64,000 bases of DNA from Isoetes taiwanensis (GCA_021234155.1 JAJEKV010000080.1:1410182-1474181); one strand, 5' to 3'; counted from the stretch's first letter, positions 34,240-46,455 are shown. Numbers and translations: made by a program. Notes: a model not told the origin generated them from the sequence alone.

Positions 34240-34860
34240 CATGCCGGCAGGCACATGAGCAACTCCGCCATTGCACGCTGGAGATGGCAAGACATGACAA
34301 CGTCCCGCAAGAGCCGAGCCAGACTCGGAGAATGTAAACCACAAAGAAAGAACACACCAACCCCGCGAACCCACCAACCTACGGGGCGTCAACCGAACAC
34401 ATGTGCCGGGACACATCAGATCCACGGGCCGCCACCACCCGGGCGCCGGGCCACAGCCTATGCCTCACCCACCTCAACCAACACCGGTGCGGCCCCCCGC
34501 CAACTCCGAGAACAGACGCTAGGAGCCGCAATGTGGTAGTCGCGAGGCGGCGGAGGAGTCGGAGAACATCTCACTTGGAGCTCGCACACAAATCTTGGAC
34601 CGGGATGATGTTCCCAAAGACTGTGACCATTGGAAAGGCGAAGTCGTCATGGGATTCGCCTACGACGCCCGGGTGGTCATCTTCACAGCGGTTGAGAGTG
34701 TGCTGGAGCGGTGGCCATCCCAAGGCCGTGGCCGGGAAGTTGAAGGGGACGACTCTGTACGTTGACCGGGACTTGACCCCAGCACAGCAAGAGACCCAAA
34801 GGCATGAGCTGGCCAAAGTCAGCGAGTCCCCTCTGAGGGGGCCCCAGCGGCACAGGCATC
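34240..34860 (+). pseudogene. LINE A copy 4, ORF1 remains
   Basis: The readable tail KGTTLYVDRDLTPAQQETQR at about 34740-34800 matches the RRM-like ORF1 end in copy 1 (LYVDGDLTPAQ) and in the family-B LINE (WLDLDLTPAQ). The upstream part is scrambled by frame changes. Known ORF1 proteins bind element RNA. Confidence 0.7.
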
Positions 34861-34929
34861 CACATCTTCCGCTCCCCTTGGGACCACCACTACCAGCGGA
34901 CCTGAAGTGGCGATGCATGCCACTAAATA

Positions 34930-35640
34930 GGGATCGTGCCTCAGCGTGGTATCCTGGAATTGCCGTGGCTTTCCATGGCAGAAGACATGGACCTTATCTT
35001 CCTCATGGAAACATGGGAACATGCTGGTCACAGGCTACCTGATTTGCCAGGATACCAGCGCTACTCCGTCTTCAATGAGTGCACCGGGAAACGAGGACAC
35101 GGAGGAATTGCGTGTTACTACCAAACAGCCTTGGCCCAATCGGTCTCCCTGTGCAAAGCAGACAGGCACAACAGATACCTGTGGGTACAAGCGTGAAAAG
35201 CGATAGCGATAGCGCCCCTCTCTTTGTGGCGGCTTGCTACTTCCCACATCCGAGAGCAACTTTTACCACACGCGACTTGATGTGGGCGTGCGGGGAGCCC
35301 TATGTCGATCTATATGATGACATACAACAGTACAGACAATTGGGCAAGGTCATGTTGCTTGGAGATTTCAATGCGCGCACAGGGGCAGAGCAGATCCCAA
35401 AATTCGCACCTCTAGCTGAGGATGTGTTGCAAATGGACCCCGCAGAGATGGTTTGGCCAAGGGCGTCAAATGACAGCCAGGTGACATGGTATGGCCGGCA
35501 CTTTGTTCTTTCGGGCAGTATCTTTGACCTGGTCATTTGCAATGGGCGGCATTGGCCGTCCTCCAGCCGCTTCACTTGTAAGACGGGGAGAACTGTGGGG
35601 CGGCACCAGTGTGGTGGATTACGTGCTATGACGAGCAATG
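34930..35640 (+). pseudogene. LINE A copy 4, endonuclease domain
   Basis: Recognisable pieces are WNCRGFPWQK (about 34955), MDLIFLMETWEHAG (34990), SDSAPLFVAACYFPHP (35200) and VMLLGDFNARTGAEQ (35350), all in EEP-fold order. The frame changes between the second and third pieces. The DFN and ETWE residues expected at the active site are kept, but the protein cannot be made as one chain. Confidence 0.82.
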
Positions 35641-36419
35641 CCTACACTTGATCACTTGCCGATTGCCGGGGACAGGTGGTAGGGACGAGGAAGTAGACTC
35701 GACCATCGCCCCTTGTTCTTGCAGAGATAGATTGGCGGGCCAACCGAAGCACCCATTGCCCCAACACCCCATGTACCACGGTTGCGCCCGGACTATGATC
35801 ATGCGGCGGTCTATCGCGAGGATGCTTGAGCATGAGCTGCGGGAGTCTTTGCAACTCCCCACACTTCAACAAAGCAGACGGCCCGGTGAACCGGCTCTTC
35901 GAGGGTAGGGGCAGATGCTTTGGGAGAGGCCTCTCGCCGATCCATTGGGGCTGCAACCACCTTCCCCGCAATCGGTTCGATGATCTAATGTCGGGAGCTG
36001 AAACGATGGCTCGCCAAGTGCTGGACCCCACCATTCGCCCGTGCAGCCGCCCCTCAATACCGCTCCTTCCTCAAGACCAAGAAAGCCGGGTACCTTGCGG
36101 AGCACCCCAGATGATGTTTGGTCTTCTAGACCGCCACCCTAGGGCCTTCGGAGAAAGGTCTTGAGTAAGCCCGCATAGCCCACGGGAAATATTACCACGG
36201 AATAATGGGTGAGATACTTGCGGCATTTGTGTATGACCCAATGGGAAGCCAGGGCACCGATTACCTCCGCAGCAGGCCCAAAGATCGGTCATTACCGAAG
36301 GGGATGTCATAATGGGCCTGTAACACCTCGCTAACGGAAGGCGCCAGATTTGGATGGTATGCGGCGAGCTTCTCAAGTGAGCCGGCCCCCAATGGTCTTG
36401 GGTTCTCACAAAGACTCTT

Positions 36420-38040
36420 CAACAAGGCATTGCAAGAAGGCTTCCCCCCGACTGGACTACCGGTGAGAGTTGTGCCCATATACAAAGGGGGACCCCATAG
36501 CCCGACCAACTATCGCACCATTATGGTGGGTTCTATCTTTGCCAAGTTGTTGCCGGGATTCTTGAGCGGCGATTGACACTTTGGGCAGAGGATGGAGAAG
36601 CGCGTGGGCTCTCGCTTGGTAAGGCTTCCGCCCCAGGCATTCTACTATTGACCATATCTTTACTCTGCGAACACTCATAGAGGATAGCCGGAATCGACGC
36701 CAGAATCTGTATTGTTGCTTTGTGGATTTCGCAAAGGCTTTTGACACAGTGCGTTGGGATAAGTTGTGGGGACAGATTGAGACGACTAGGGACCCCCGTC
36801 GACTTCTGCAGAATGCTATATACGACTATCTGAGGCTTGCTCCGGTCGTCTCACACTGTCGGGGGAGCCCGTTGTTAGTAGCATTGGGTTGCGCCAGGGC
36901 TGCCCTCTATCCCCGATGCTCTTCGGCTTGTACATTGACCAGCTAGAAGAATGGCTAGCTGAGCACGGGGAGGCGCTCGAGTTGATGCACCACATAATCC
37001 GCAACTCATATATGCCGGTGATGTTGACCGCTTCGCATATACCCCGGAGGACATGCAACGCCACCGGATGCTTTGGACACTTTTACGCCAATTCAGCGAC
37101 ATGAGAGTTAACTTGGCCAAGACAAGGGGGTTCGCTGGTCCCATCATCCCGGCACCCATGTCTTCCCTCATTCACTTACCGGGGAGCAGGTAGTGGAGGT
37201 GGCTCGGATCTTATAAGTATTTGGGCATTGAGTTTTCTACCACCACACCGGGATGCATCCATCGTTACGGTAATCGCAGTTGGAAAGCCACGTATGCAAT
37301 GCAAAACAACAGTCACAAGGCAGAGCTGTATGCATGGGGTCACCAGGCACACTTGTTCAGGGCATTGGTTGAACCGGTCCTCCTCTATGGGGCAGAAGTG
37401 TGGGGGCCAGTGATATCCCTCACCACTTGGAACGATCTAGAGCGGTATAGAAGGCCTTCTTGGCCCGTGCACCGGGAGTGAAATCCACAATCCCATATCG
37501 ATCTTGCTCCAGAGATGGGCTTCCTTCCATTCTGAGAGAGGGTGCTTACTGAACGTCACATTATTTACTTCCCGTAAGGTGGTGGCTATGGATGAAGCCC
37601 GGCTGCCCAACCTTGCTTTGCAAGTGGCGATGGGCCCTTGGCGACTCAAAGCCTCTTTGGAAAGACAAGCAAGCCCAAGTGGTTCTTGCTATGGAATGTG
37701 CGAGCACACGATGTGGACCGGTGCATACACACCGGGAACGCATTGCCTTGAAGCAAGATTTGGATGCTTGCTTCATGGCCAAGCTTTGGGATGCAGAGGC
37801 CCCTGTCACATGTCAAGGTGGCAAATTATCGCCAGCAGTTAATCCCATGCTCACGAGGGGCCCACACCACTACCTGCGCACCCATCTACCCATGAAAAGC
37901 CGCCAGGTGATTGCTTCCATTCGCACAGTGCACACCACCTCCGCATTGAGACAGGGGAGATGTATTCGGAGGAGCAGCGTGAGGGCCGAGAGTCCGTGCG
38001 AGTCTTTGTCAGCGAGCCATTGAGAATGAAAGTCACGCCC
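36420..38040 (+). pseudogene. LINE A copy 4, reverse transcriptase and C-terminus
   Basis: RT motif A reads LYCCFVDFAKAFDTVRWDKL (about 36700-36760). The segment LRQGCPLSPMLFGLYIDQLE follows at about 36885-36945. The YADD box is not intact in a single frame. The thumb YKYLGIEFSTTT lies near 37220. The C-terminal IASIR segment is near 37910. The broken frames show that the copy is inactive. Confidence 0.82.
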
Positions 38041-38281
38041 TCCAGGCCTGTCCGGCGTACGAGCATATCCGGGCTCGGTATGCTCGGTTAGTTATGCCCC
38101 ATCAGGCCTTGCATGAGCTACTGAGCACGACCTCTGTAGGCTTGTTGGGATCGTACCTCCAGGAGGTAATGGATACGCGGACTCAGTTATGCCCCCCTGT
38201 CCGACATTAACCTCAGCTGTACTTGTGATTATGTATATAACTGTGCAGTATGTCAGCATCCTTATTGCTACTAAGGTTTTT

Positions 38282-38301
38282 CCCCCGAAAACCCTTCGGG
38301 G
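38282..38301 (+). repeat. LINE family A 3'-UTR hairpin (copy 4)
   Basis: CCCCCGAA-AACCC-TTCGGGG, followed by CGGGGGTTTTTTAATCC. It is the cleanest example of the family hairpin. Confidence 0.82.
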
Positions 38302-38419
38302 CGGGGGTTTTTTAATCCTGGTAGTAATACGCCTGTTGCTCTCTCTTTGTACTTGGGTCTCATAGGCCAGTTGGTCTCCATGGACGATAAAATCATATTC
38401 TATTCTATTCTACTATATT

Positions 38420-39900
38420 TAGAACAGCTAGTGCTTTTTTATCACAAATTGCAAGGTTACATTGCATTGAGCAGGCCGCAATGCTAAAATCTTATGGAAA
38501 GATGGCATCCTCATATATATATAGAGTTTCCAACTTGATGGATTTCTTGTAGACATTTGTTTTGTTTTGCATGTTCTGATGATAGGGCATATTTGTTTTT
38601 TTTTTTTTCAATTGAAGGCCCTGGTAGGGCATACTTGTTACATACTAGGTGGAACATTTTAAATCATATATATGCATATGGGTATTAAGATTGTCATTAT
38701 GTATCTGTACAGAAAAATGCAATGCTTGGAGTGCATTAACAGGAGCAGCACTCTCTTTAACTGAGCCAAATGTGTCGCATGACTGCTTCGTTTGTGGGGC
38801 TATAACTAGAGGAGATGTTGCGATAGCAACTAAAATTCTATGCACGCACCTTGCATGAATATTGATTTGCTCTATCCATAGTATTCCATGAGGATTGCTA
38901 CATTCTCGCGCTCAAAGATTCTGGAAAAACTGTACTATTTGATGACCTGATTCAACTTTAAGCATCATCTTCAAAATACATTAGCATTAAAAAATTACAC
39001 TTACAAAGTAATCACAGGTTAAAAAATAAGCCAAAAAAACATGGCTCCTCAATGTGTGGATAAGCCTGGAAGCTCGAACTACATTGTATAGTCGTATCCA
39101 ATTTTATATTACAAAACACCACCCATATCGTAATCAAATGTGCTTTTGACTAGTTATTTCTGATGATTCTTTTGCAACAATAATCGTTCATTAAGAAGAT
39201 ATATTTTATCATCAACAAAGATATGACTATTCAATGTGAATACTACCTTCTATCCTTCTTTCTCCTGCAGTCTTAAAGAAGAAGAAGAAGAGATTTTAAC
39301 GTCACGCCACATTATTCGTTTTCACTTATTTTTGTTTCTACTTAAACTAGACTCTACGATCTTTTCAAATGCCTTAAATCATAGAATTCCGAGCTAAATT
39401 AAAAGAGCTACATTCTTCCAAAGTCGACATATTCTTTGTTCTAATATCTGTGACCTTCTACTTTTGCTTTTGCATCATCATAGATTAGTTTTCTCTCACA
39501 AGCAGGATTTTATACTTCTAATTTGCTCTTAATATGTGTGCGATATGGAAAGAAGAAAGATGGTTGCTGTTACCTTCGTATTACCTTTCATCTTTCGTCT
39601 GAAGCTCCTTTGAAGCTTCCATTAATCCTTGCAGTATCTATGAACTCGAACCAGGATCTGATGACATGTTGGAAATATAACATGTAAGGATAAAGTGATG
39701 CAGCAAGACAAAGAGAATGAGAGAGAAAGAACAAATTAATCCCAAAGTGAATGTAAAATTCATGAAGAGTACATGCTCATATATATAATATGTAGCAAAA
39801 TAACAGGGGAGGCAAAGACCCTTTTAGCTCCATGAACTATCAATAGACAATGAACTATCAATAAACAAAGGCTAAGATTGTATGGATGTATTATAAATAC
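38420..39900. other. Intergenic sequence
   Basis: No gene is supported. An 11-base T-run lies near 38600 and a GAA run near 39280. Confidence 0.45.
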
Positions 39901-39904
39901 ATTC

Positions 39905-40370
39905 CAACAGAAAGCTACTATATGCCATGCAGAATAATAGTTACAAAGCAGAGCTGTATAAGTGGGCCCAATAGTCGCACTTGTTCAGGGCCTTAGTAGA
40001 GCTCGTTATCCTATATAGGGTTGAGGTTTGGGGCCTGGTTGTATCCCCCACACTTGGAATGACCTGGAGCAGATGAGGAAAACTTTCTTAGCTCATGCAG
40101 TTAGTGTAAAGTCCATAGTCCCATATCAGATCCTGTTGTTGCAGGAGACAGGTTTCTTGCCCCTTCAAAGGGCCGCACTATGCCGCCACATCATTTACTT
40201 TCAGAAGCTGGCCGGTATGGGTTAAGCACATCTCCCCAACCTTGTTTATGCCATGGCACTAGATCTACAATGCTTTAAAGCCTACTGGAAGGACAAGCAA
40301 GCTCAGCGATTCTTCCGATGAAATGTGTAGGAACACATTTGGATACAGGTCCAAACACTACAAGAGAATA
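39905..40370 (+). mobile_element. LINE family A copy 5, RT thumb fragment
   Basis: Reads ATICHAE-like remains of the thumb: nucleotides 39930-40020 match copy 4 at 37280-37390 (the TATGCCATGCAGAATAATAG block). Then QILLLQETGFLPLQRAALC is readable at about 40130. The match fades at about 40370 and resumes at about 41830. Confidence 0.75.
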
Positions 40371-40374
40371 AGCA

Positions 40375-41825
40375 ATCTAAGTCACTAGTTTCATCATTTA
40401 TTTGCTTAAAATTGCACTTTTCAATTTTTTACATTTTGATACAATAAGTGACGGTAGCTGTTGATGGAATCACATCATCAATATCGTCACTTGTAGAATC
40501 ACCAATAACAACAGTTGTAATATCATATTTTATAGCATTGTAGTGGCATAATAATATCATTTATAGCATCATCCATAGTCGCAGTTATATCATCATGCAT
40601 TTTATCCTTGTGTTGCTATAATAGCATCAGCTATGGGATCACATGTATTGCTATAGTTAAATCATTCATGATGTCACCATCAATGCTATAATAGTGTCAC
40701 CTATGGCATCACTTGTATTGCTATAATTAAATGATCCCTAATGTCAACACAAGCGTCATCATTTGTACCATTCTTTCTAACATGATTAATATCAAATGTA
40801 GCATCATTGACAATGCCACATATAATACCACGTGGAGGTTATGATTGTATCATTATTAACAATAAGTATAATGTCACTAACATTATTGACAATGCCATAT
40901 ATAATACCACGTGGAGGTTATGATTATATCATTATTAACAACAAGTACAATGTCACATCTTGTTACAAGTTAGACCATAATTGTATCAAATATTATTTCA
41001 CGTTTTCCATCATAATACCATCCATAAGCCCTGTACAAATATCATAAAAAACAACTGGGGGAGGGGGGATTTAAATGGTCCAATTACCTAATATGTTAGC
41101 CACTTTCAATGGTTTAATTGTACGAAACATGTATAAAGTAGTACAATTTATATATAGAGTATATACAAAATATACTATGGATGTGTACGGATCAGCCGAG
41201 CCAAATAAAGCAATATAAGAAATGCTTGTGAGCATTTGGTATACAAATATTGCATAAGAGAGCCATCAATAAATTCAAAGAATGCAGCATAAATTTTCTA
41301 ATATAAAAAAGGGACTGCCAGAATGTAATGGCCACTCAATGTCTTCATGTTGCATTAATGTTCAGCTAATCAAAATACCAAGTACACATTTCTGCCACGC
41401 CAATGCCAAGTGCAATGACAAGTGTCATGTAATTTGAAGTTAAAGTATGTCCTCTCCAAATATCCTGCCTGCCAAATACTGCCTGCTAAATATGGAGTGC
41501 AGCAAAGTGAAATCAGACTGGCATGTGGCATAGAAGCCAAGCAAAAAATGTAGAAAATCCATATCTGCCATGTAAAAAATCCAGATGTAATCCTCACTGC
41601 CCGATAGAAGCATGAGTGTTGTTGAAGACGTTTGAAAACAACAACAATTGGCCTGCAATTTGGAAGCTTCTCTTTTGCTAGTTGATGAACCAGTTATTAA
41701 TTTGCTTCAGCTCAAGTACAGTCTCCTGCACTAGACGTGATTTTTCATCCTCAATGTTAAAACGTTCAAAGGTTTGACCACTGCCTTTTGATGCTTACTG
41801 TTGGATATGTTTAAACTGAAGAAGA
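40375..41825. other. 1.45-kb insert that splits LINE A copy 5
   Basis: This block is absent from the other LINE copies. It is rich in ATC/ATT words. A 79-base tandem pair, with TAATACCACGTGGAGGTTAT near 40823 and 40902, lies inside. I see no terminal repeats or coding region, so I cannot class the insertion. Confidence 0.6.
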
Positions 41826-41829
41826 TCAC

Positions 41830-42437
41830 AATCACTTGAAACAGTACTTTGATGTCTGCTTTCTTAGCAAACTCTGGGATAGGTTAAAATGACACACTAC
41901 CTACACGAGGTCTACATTGCTACTTTTGTGCACATTTACCCATAAAGAAGCGCAAACTGATAGCTTCCATTTGTGAAAGTGTATATCACCTCTGCATTGA
42001 GACGAGCAGATGGATTTGGGAGGCATGCGAGAATATAGTCTGTCAATGTTGCCAGTAGGTAGCCATTGAGGATGAATGCCATGCCCCTTTAGCATTATCC
42101 ATCATTCACCATATCCAGGCATGCTATGTTGAGTTACTCTCGCTTCGCCAGCCGCTACATGAGTTGTTAGATACGGTACCAGTGGGGTTACAGAGATCAT
42201 ATCTTCAAGAAATCATGGATATGCACAATCAGATATGCCCCTCGACATGACATTGAAATGTACCAAGTTTTATCAGCATGCATATTATTGTCAAGGTTTT
42301 CCTCCGAAAACCTTTGGGGCGAGGGTTATGTAATCCTGGCAGGAATACAACTGTTGTTCACTTTGTTTTGGATCCCATAGGTTAATTGATCTCCGTGGAC
42401 GATAAAAATACGTTCGTTCGTTCGTTCGTTCGTTCAA
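41830..42437 (+). mobile_element. LINE family A copy 5, C-terminus and 3' end
   Basis: The C-terminal region (CAAACTGATAGCTTCCATT, compare copies 2 and 4) is followed by the 3' UTR with the hairpin at 42301-42319. The tail here is a tetranucleotide, (GTTC)n at 42413-42436, unlike the ATTCT tails of copies 2 and 4. Coding frames are broken. Confidence 0.82.
42301..42319 (+). repeat. LINE family A 3'-UTR hairpin (copy 5)
   Basis: CCTCCGAA-AACCT-TTGGGG: two positions differ from copy 4, but pairing is preserved through G-T pairs. Confidence 0.7.
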
Positions 42438-42439
42438 TT

Positions 42440-43000
42440 TTCTTTATTGGAAATTCCCATGTTCTAAATTGCAATCCCTCCATTACTCCCTCATTACCCC
42501 TACTACCCTTGACTAACCCATTCCTTGTCATCCCACATTCTTCATTTTCTATTGTAAATCCCCATATTCTAAGTTGCAATCCTTCTATTACTTCCCCATT
42601 ACCCCTAGCATCTTACAAGAATCCCCTTATCCTCAAAAATTTATCTTTTGCTCTTCAATTTCCCAATCCAGAAAAGGGGGATGTTGAGGAGGATGGGGCT
42701 TCATTTTTAGTGTGAATGCTTCTTATCTTTGTTTGTCATGTTAAACGATACGACAAATTCTTTTGAAGTGTCTTTCTCCCTTTTTATAGAATGCCAGCGA
42801 TTCGACACCGTCAGATCACCATTCTGGGGAGAGATGAGACTATTTATATGCATCTTGCCCCCTTCATCCTCATCGGCATCTCCCTTTCTCCCTTTTTACA
42901 TAATTTCTCCCTTTTTATAGAATTTTGTTACATAGTTAGAAGGTTTACACATCTTATTGTATTGTCTACTTAATTAGCTACCAAAAAAAAAAAAAGGAAG
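42440..43000. other. Intergenic sequence with local duplication
   Basis: A diverged duplication with ATTCTAAATTGCAATCC-type words occurs near 42465 and 42565. No gene was found. Confidence 0.45.
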
Positions 43001-43004
43001 AAGA

Positions 43005-43375
43005 GAGAATGCCGACAACTTCCAAAATACAGTCAAATGCCACCTCACAGAGCCGCACATAACGTCCAATGCCATCTCCCTTTCGGGCTTATCTAATTTT
43101 AATGGCCTTAGATTTGGGACACAGAGCCTCATATAACATCCAGTGCCATCTCCTTGCTATTTTTCGGGCTTATCTAATTTCAATGGCCTTAGATTTGAGA
43201 AAATGAAGATCTAACGGTTTTCTATAACGCCACGTGAGATTTGGCTGAGGTGGAAGTGCTATGTGGATAGGGTAGAATCGCAAGAAATGTTGTAGGCTTG
43301 GTAGGGCTGGCATACTAAAAAAAAAGAAAAAGAAAAAAAAAGGAAAGAATGCCGACAACTTCCAAAATACACGAT
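43005..43375. repeat. Dispersed repeat with internal direct copies
   Basis: GAATGCCGACAACTTCCAAA occurs at 43007 and 43347. TTTCGGGCTTATCTAATTT occurs at 43080 and 43165. The segment 43240-43315 is the reverse complement of the unit seen at 14303-14425. I interpret the block as overlapping copies of a short interspersed repeat. Confidence 0.65.
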
Positions 43376-43753
43376 TTGATCACATGTCTCCCTCCCTCCC
43401 ACTTAATGCGAGACAAACATGAAGTAGATATTTAGCACCATACAATAATTTCACAATAATTTCATGCCCCTTGCACATCCCCATCAAAGACACTTTCAAC
43501 TTGGTGTTTTATCCAAAAAGTGCATACAATAGTTTTTTAAATTTAAAATGTATGTCTACTCTGTTGTAAAATTTTAGGTGCTTTAACTCTTTTCCATTAC
43601 AAGTGAGTGGGATTGAGCAACAAACAATTAAACTAGTAGTTCCATCAATATCTGCAAGCCACTCCCAACATAATCCAAGCCCATTACTAGTCAATATCTG
43701 CAAGTTTATGTTGTTGTTAAAAGAAAGGCAAGCTGCAGACCATTTCTGTCCAA
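43376..43753. other. Region downstream of the F-box gene
   Basis: It probably includes the 3' untranslated region of the minus-strand F-box gene. No other feature is supported. Confidence 0.45.
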
Positions 43754-44842
43754 TCAGATGAATGTGCACAAACGAGGCTCAAATGCAAAGGCATACTTTG
43801 AAAACATTGAAGCATCATGCAAGCTGGGATGATTTGGAAGCCATGCCCAGGATTTTTGCACTGTGTCAAATGACAAGATCTTGGGAAGCTTGCAGAAAAT
43901 AAGATACTCGTCCATACCACTGCAATCATCCAACGTAAATTGTTTCCTTTTTCCCTCCACAAATTCCTTTGCAAATTCATGTGGAACTGAACCCCAATCC
44001 ACCCATTTCAGAGTCTGCATATCCAGCATCCATATATGAATTTCTGTATTCTGCAATTGTGCCAAAAACAGAGCATCCTTGCACTTCATTATCCAACTTA
44101 TGGTCTCTAATCTATCATTTGGCAGCGAAAAAGGAGTCCAATCTTGATTTCTAGTATCATACATTAATGCTATTCTTGACTCAGAAGCCCTCTTTTCACC
44201 TAGCACAAACCATCTGTGATCTAAATGAACAGTTTTTTGCACAGGAAAATCCAACACAAAATCAGGGGATAAACTGGATTCCTCTTTCCATTCCCTTGTA
44301 TCAGAATGATAAGCCAAAACAGAAACACCTTCTTCTGGACCTGATTTAAATGCCAAAACAAGAACCTTGTATCTATTCTGAGACAAAGGCACCACAGTGC
44401 TGCTTCCTTTGATAAATCCAGGACAGCTTATCTCCTCCTTAGATCTGCGCAGAGGATTATACAAATAAATCTTGGGAACAAGAGTATATTCTGAGGATGT
44501 GAGAACAAGAACTCCGTCCTTGACAGAATCTACATGAAGATTGAGCGGAAGAGATGACAAAGGAACATTGTACCAGTGATTATTTGCCGGATTGAAGGCT
44601 AAAAATTTCAAGTAGGAAGGGTATTTTGGAAGGAGCAACCAAGATGCAGAGAATTCATGACGAAGGCTAAGAAAAAATGCATCAGAAAGGAGGCTGCTGG
44701 AGCGCTTGGAAAGCAAAGGGATTGTGAAGAAATGAGGAAAAGAAAAACGGGCGATGATCTGGTCTTGCAAATCCAGAGGGAGCAGAGACAACGCCATAGC
44801 TGACCTAAAAATTCTTCGCCAATGCTGTCTATATGTTTCCAC
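43754..44842 (-). CDS. F-box/kelch-type protein, intact
   Basis: A single uninterrupted frame of 362 codons. The F-box lies at residues about 17-58 (LPLDLQDQIIARFSFPHFF, with the usual Leu-Pro start) and would bind SKP1 in an SCF ubiquitin ligase. The rest, from about residue 80 (FNPANNHWYNVPLSSLPLN) to the end, resembles the beta-propeller/kelch-associated half of plant F-box/kelch proteins. That half presents the substrate, which is unknown here. The length is normal for the family. The first ATG at 44842 gives METYRQHW. A second ATG 15 codons later (MALSLLPLDLQ) is closer to the F-box and may be the real start. No introns. The paralogue at 16326-18652 is a pseudogene, so this is likely the working copy. 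Confidence 0.88.
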   Translation of the reverse strand: METYRQHWRRIFRSAMALSLLPLDLQDQIIARFSFPHFFTIPLLSKRSSSLLSDAFFLSLRHEFSASWLLLPKYPSYLKFLAFNPANNHWYNVPLSSLPLNLHVDSVKDGVLVLTSSEYTLVPKIYLYNPLRRSKEEISCPGFIKGSSTVVPLSQNRYKVLVLAFKSGPEEGVSVLAYHSDTREWKEESSLSPDFVLDFPVQKTVHLDHRWFVLGEKRASESRIALMYDTRNQDWTPFSLPNDRLETISWIMKCKDALFLAQLQNTEIHIWMLDMQTLKWVDWGSVPHEFAKEFVEGKRKQFTLDDCSGMDEYLIFCKLPKILSFDTVQKSWAWLPNHPSLHDASMFSKYAFAFEPRLCTFI

Positions 44843-44904
44843 ACATTAACTACAAGGGCTCCACTTCTTTCCTAACTTCTTTACCCTCCAAAAACCTGTG
44901 AAAA

Positions 44905-45040
44905 TAGAGTTACCCTTACTATGAGTCGTGGCACAATCATGACCATTGGTTATTCTACGGATGGAATCACTAACCCTTGCTATGAGTCGTGGCACAATCA
45001 TGACCGTTGGTTATTCTAGGGATGGAATCACCAACCCTTG
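44905..45040. repeat. 61-base tandem duplication
   Basis: ATGAGTCGTGGCACAATCAT occurs at 44921 and 44982. The units differ at a few bases only. It lies just upstream of the F-box gene start, possibly in its promoter. Confidence 0.85.
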
Positions 45041-45154
45041 GGATTGCACCGCATCAGCCTAACCAGGCCCTTTCAAACACTAAATACTAACACAACGTGT
45101 CCCAACAATCTCCCTAGGTCTTTTAGAATCTTCTACCCGCAAATTTTCAGTGCC

Positions 45155-45245
45155 ACACATCTCTCAAAATGTTCGCTTGGAGTATAAGTGCGGATAGCTA
45201 CACATCTCTCAGAATGTTCGCTTGGAATATAAGTGCGGATAGCTG
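45155..45245. repeat. 45-base tandem duplication
   Basis: ACACATCTCTCA plus ATGTTCGCTTGGA plus TATAAGTGCGGATAGCT is repeated head to tail with two differences. Confidence 0.87.
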
Positions 45246-45249
45246 GATT

Positions 45250-46375
45250 GGGCTAGATTTACATATGGGGCATGATAAATCCTAAAGAAAAGTAAACGAA
45301 GTTGGATTTTCATAATATACCATCCTATGCATGAAGGCGACGTCCATCATCCTATCCATGAAGGCGCACATATTTTATTTGATTGATAAAGGTGGAGCTA
45401 ACATCATAAATGTTAACTTTTGTAACTCCTGTGGAATATGCTTCTAGAGGCAAAATGGAAACTGGGTCGACCAATATCCTTGGCGTGCATTCTTATGCCG
45501 CCACGTGGCACCAGCCTTTTGTAAACACTTACTTAAAACACTATATCTTGAAGAGTGTAAGAAAATAAAATTTGTATATTTGAGTATTAGAGATGTAATT
45601 TACCCTAACAGCTACATCTAGAACACATAATAAAACAAAAAATGAAATCAATGCATGAAAATGAAAATAACTACATACATACAGTTTCCCATTGCATGTA
45701 GTCTAGTTGCTAGCCTGCTCCATCTGCACAATCGATTATACAATATGCACTCCAATTGTATAAGGTATTGGCCAGGTAAAAAAGGAAGGCGGCAGAGATG
45801 GCACTAGAGGAGGAAGCATTAGAGGAGTCCGAAGGCAATGGAGGGGATGAGGTAGATGCAAATATAATAATACGGGGAGGCAAGGGAGCGTTGGGGGGTT
45901 GGATGGTGGAGGAGGAAAAATGCATAAAATCCAGCCTCGGAGGAGGCGATGAGGAGGAAGCACTACCGAAGTTGGAAGACGATGAGGTAGATGCAAATGT
46001 AACTGCGGAGGAGGAGCGGAGTGGGGAGGGAATGGTTGAGAAACGAATAAAATCCAAGCCCCGCTTTTTGCACTTTGAAATTTGAATTTTAAATCTTCCT
46101 CCATAATCCCACTGCGTGAATTTAAAATTTCAAAATATGAAACCCTCCCCCCAAAAAAAAAAATTCCCCATTCAAAATTCAAAAACCCTTCGATGTGGTC
46201 CTTTGGAAAGTATGCTATTAAGCATGATTTCATTAATTGGAGATAATAACGCAATTTTGAGAATTTCAAGCACACCTAATTTGCTCAAGCACCAATACTT
46301 TCACCTACTTCTCGAGCCCAAGATACATGGGGTCACATGATACACATATCCATATAAATTATGCATTATACATGT
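45250..46375. other. Intergenic sequence with an acidic frame
   Basis: At 45798-46085 an acidic frame contains two diverged copies of a GATGAGGTAGATGCAAAT unit (about 135 bases apart). I treat it as a repeat, not a gene. Nothing else is supported. Confidence 0.45.
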
Positions 46376-46455
46376 ACGTGTACTTGATACTCGTACACGC
46401 TCAATAATGCCGCTACAATCTCTACCAATAATTCACATCAATAATTCTACTTCAC

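Larger units (their letters stand above)
34000..38415 (+). mobile_element. LINE family A copy 4, longest copy
   Basis: A plus-strand LINE with ORF1 remains, endonuclease, RT, C-terminal domain, 3'-UTR hairpin and a tail ending TATTCTATTCTACTAT. It lines up with copies 1, 2, 3 and 5. Many stops and frame changes run along its length, and GC content is raised in the first half. The 5' edge is uncertain; similarity is clear from about 34240. Confidence 0.88.

Noticed and set aside
40356-40552. Small CACTA element (CACTACAAG ... TTGTAGTG)
   Set aside because: The flanking bases do not match as a 3-base duplication, and LINE similarity appears to continue past the left word.
45798-46085. 95-codon acidic ORF
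   Set aside because: It consists of two diverged copies of a DNA repeat with biased composition. No homologue is known to me and no promoter signals are seen.
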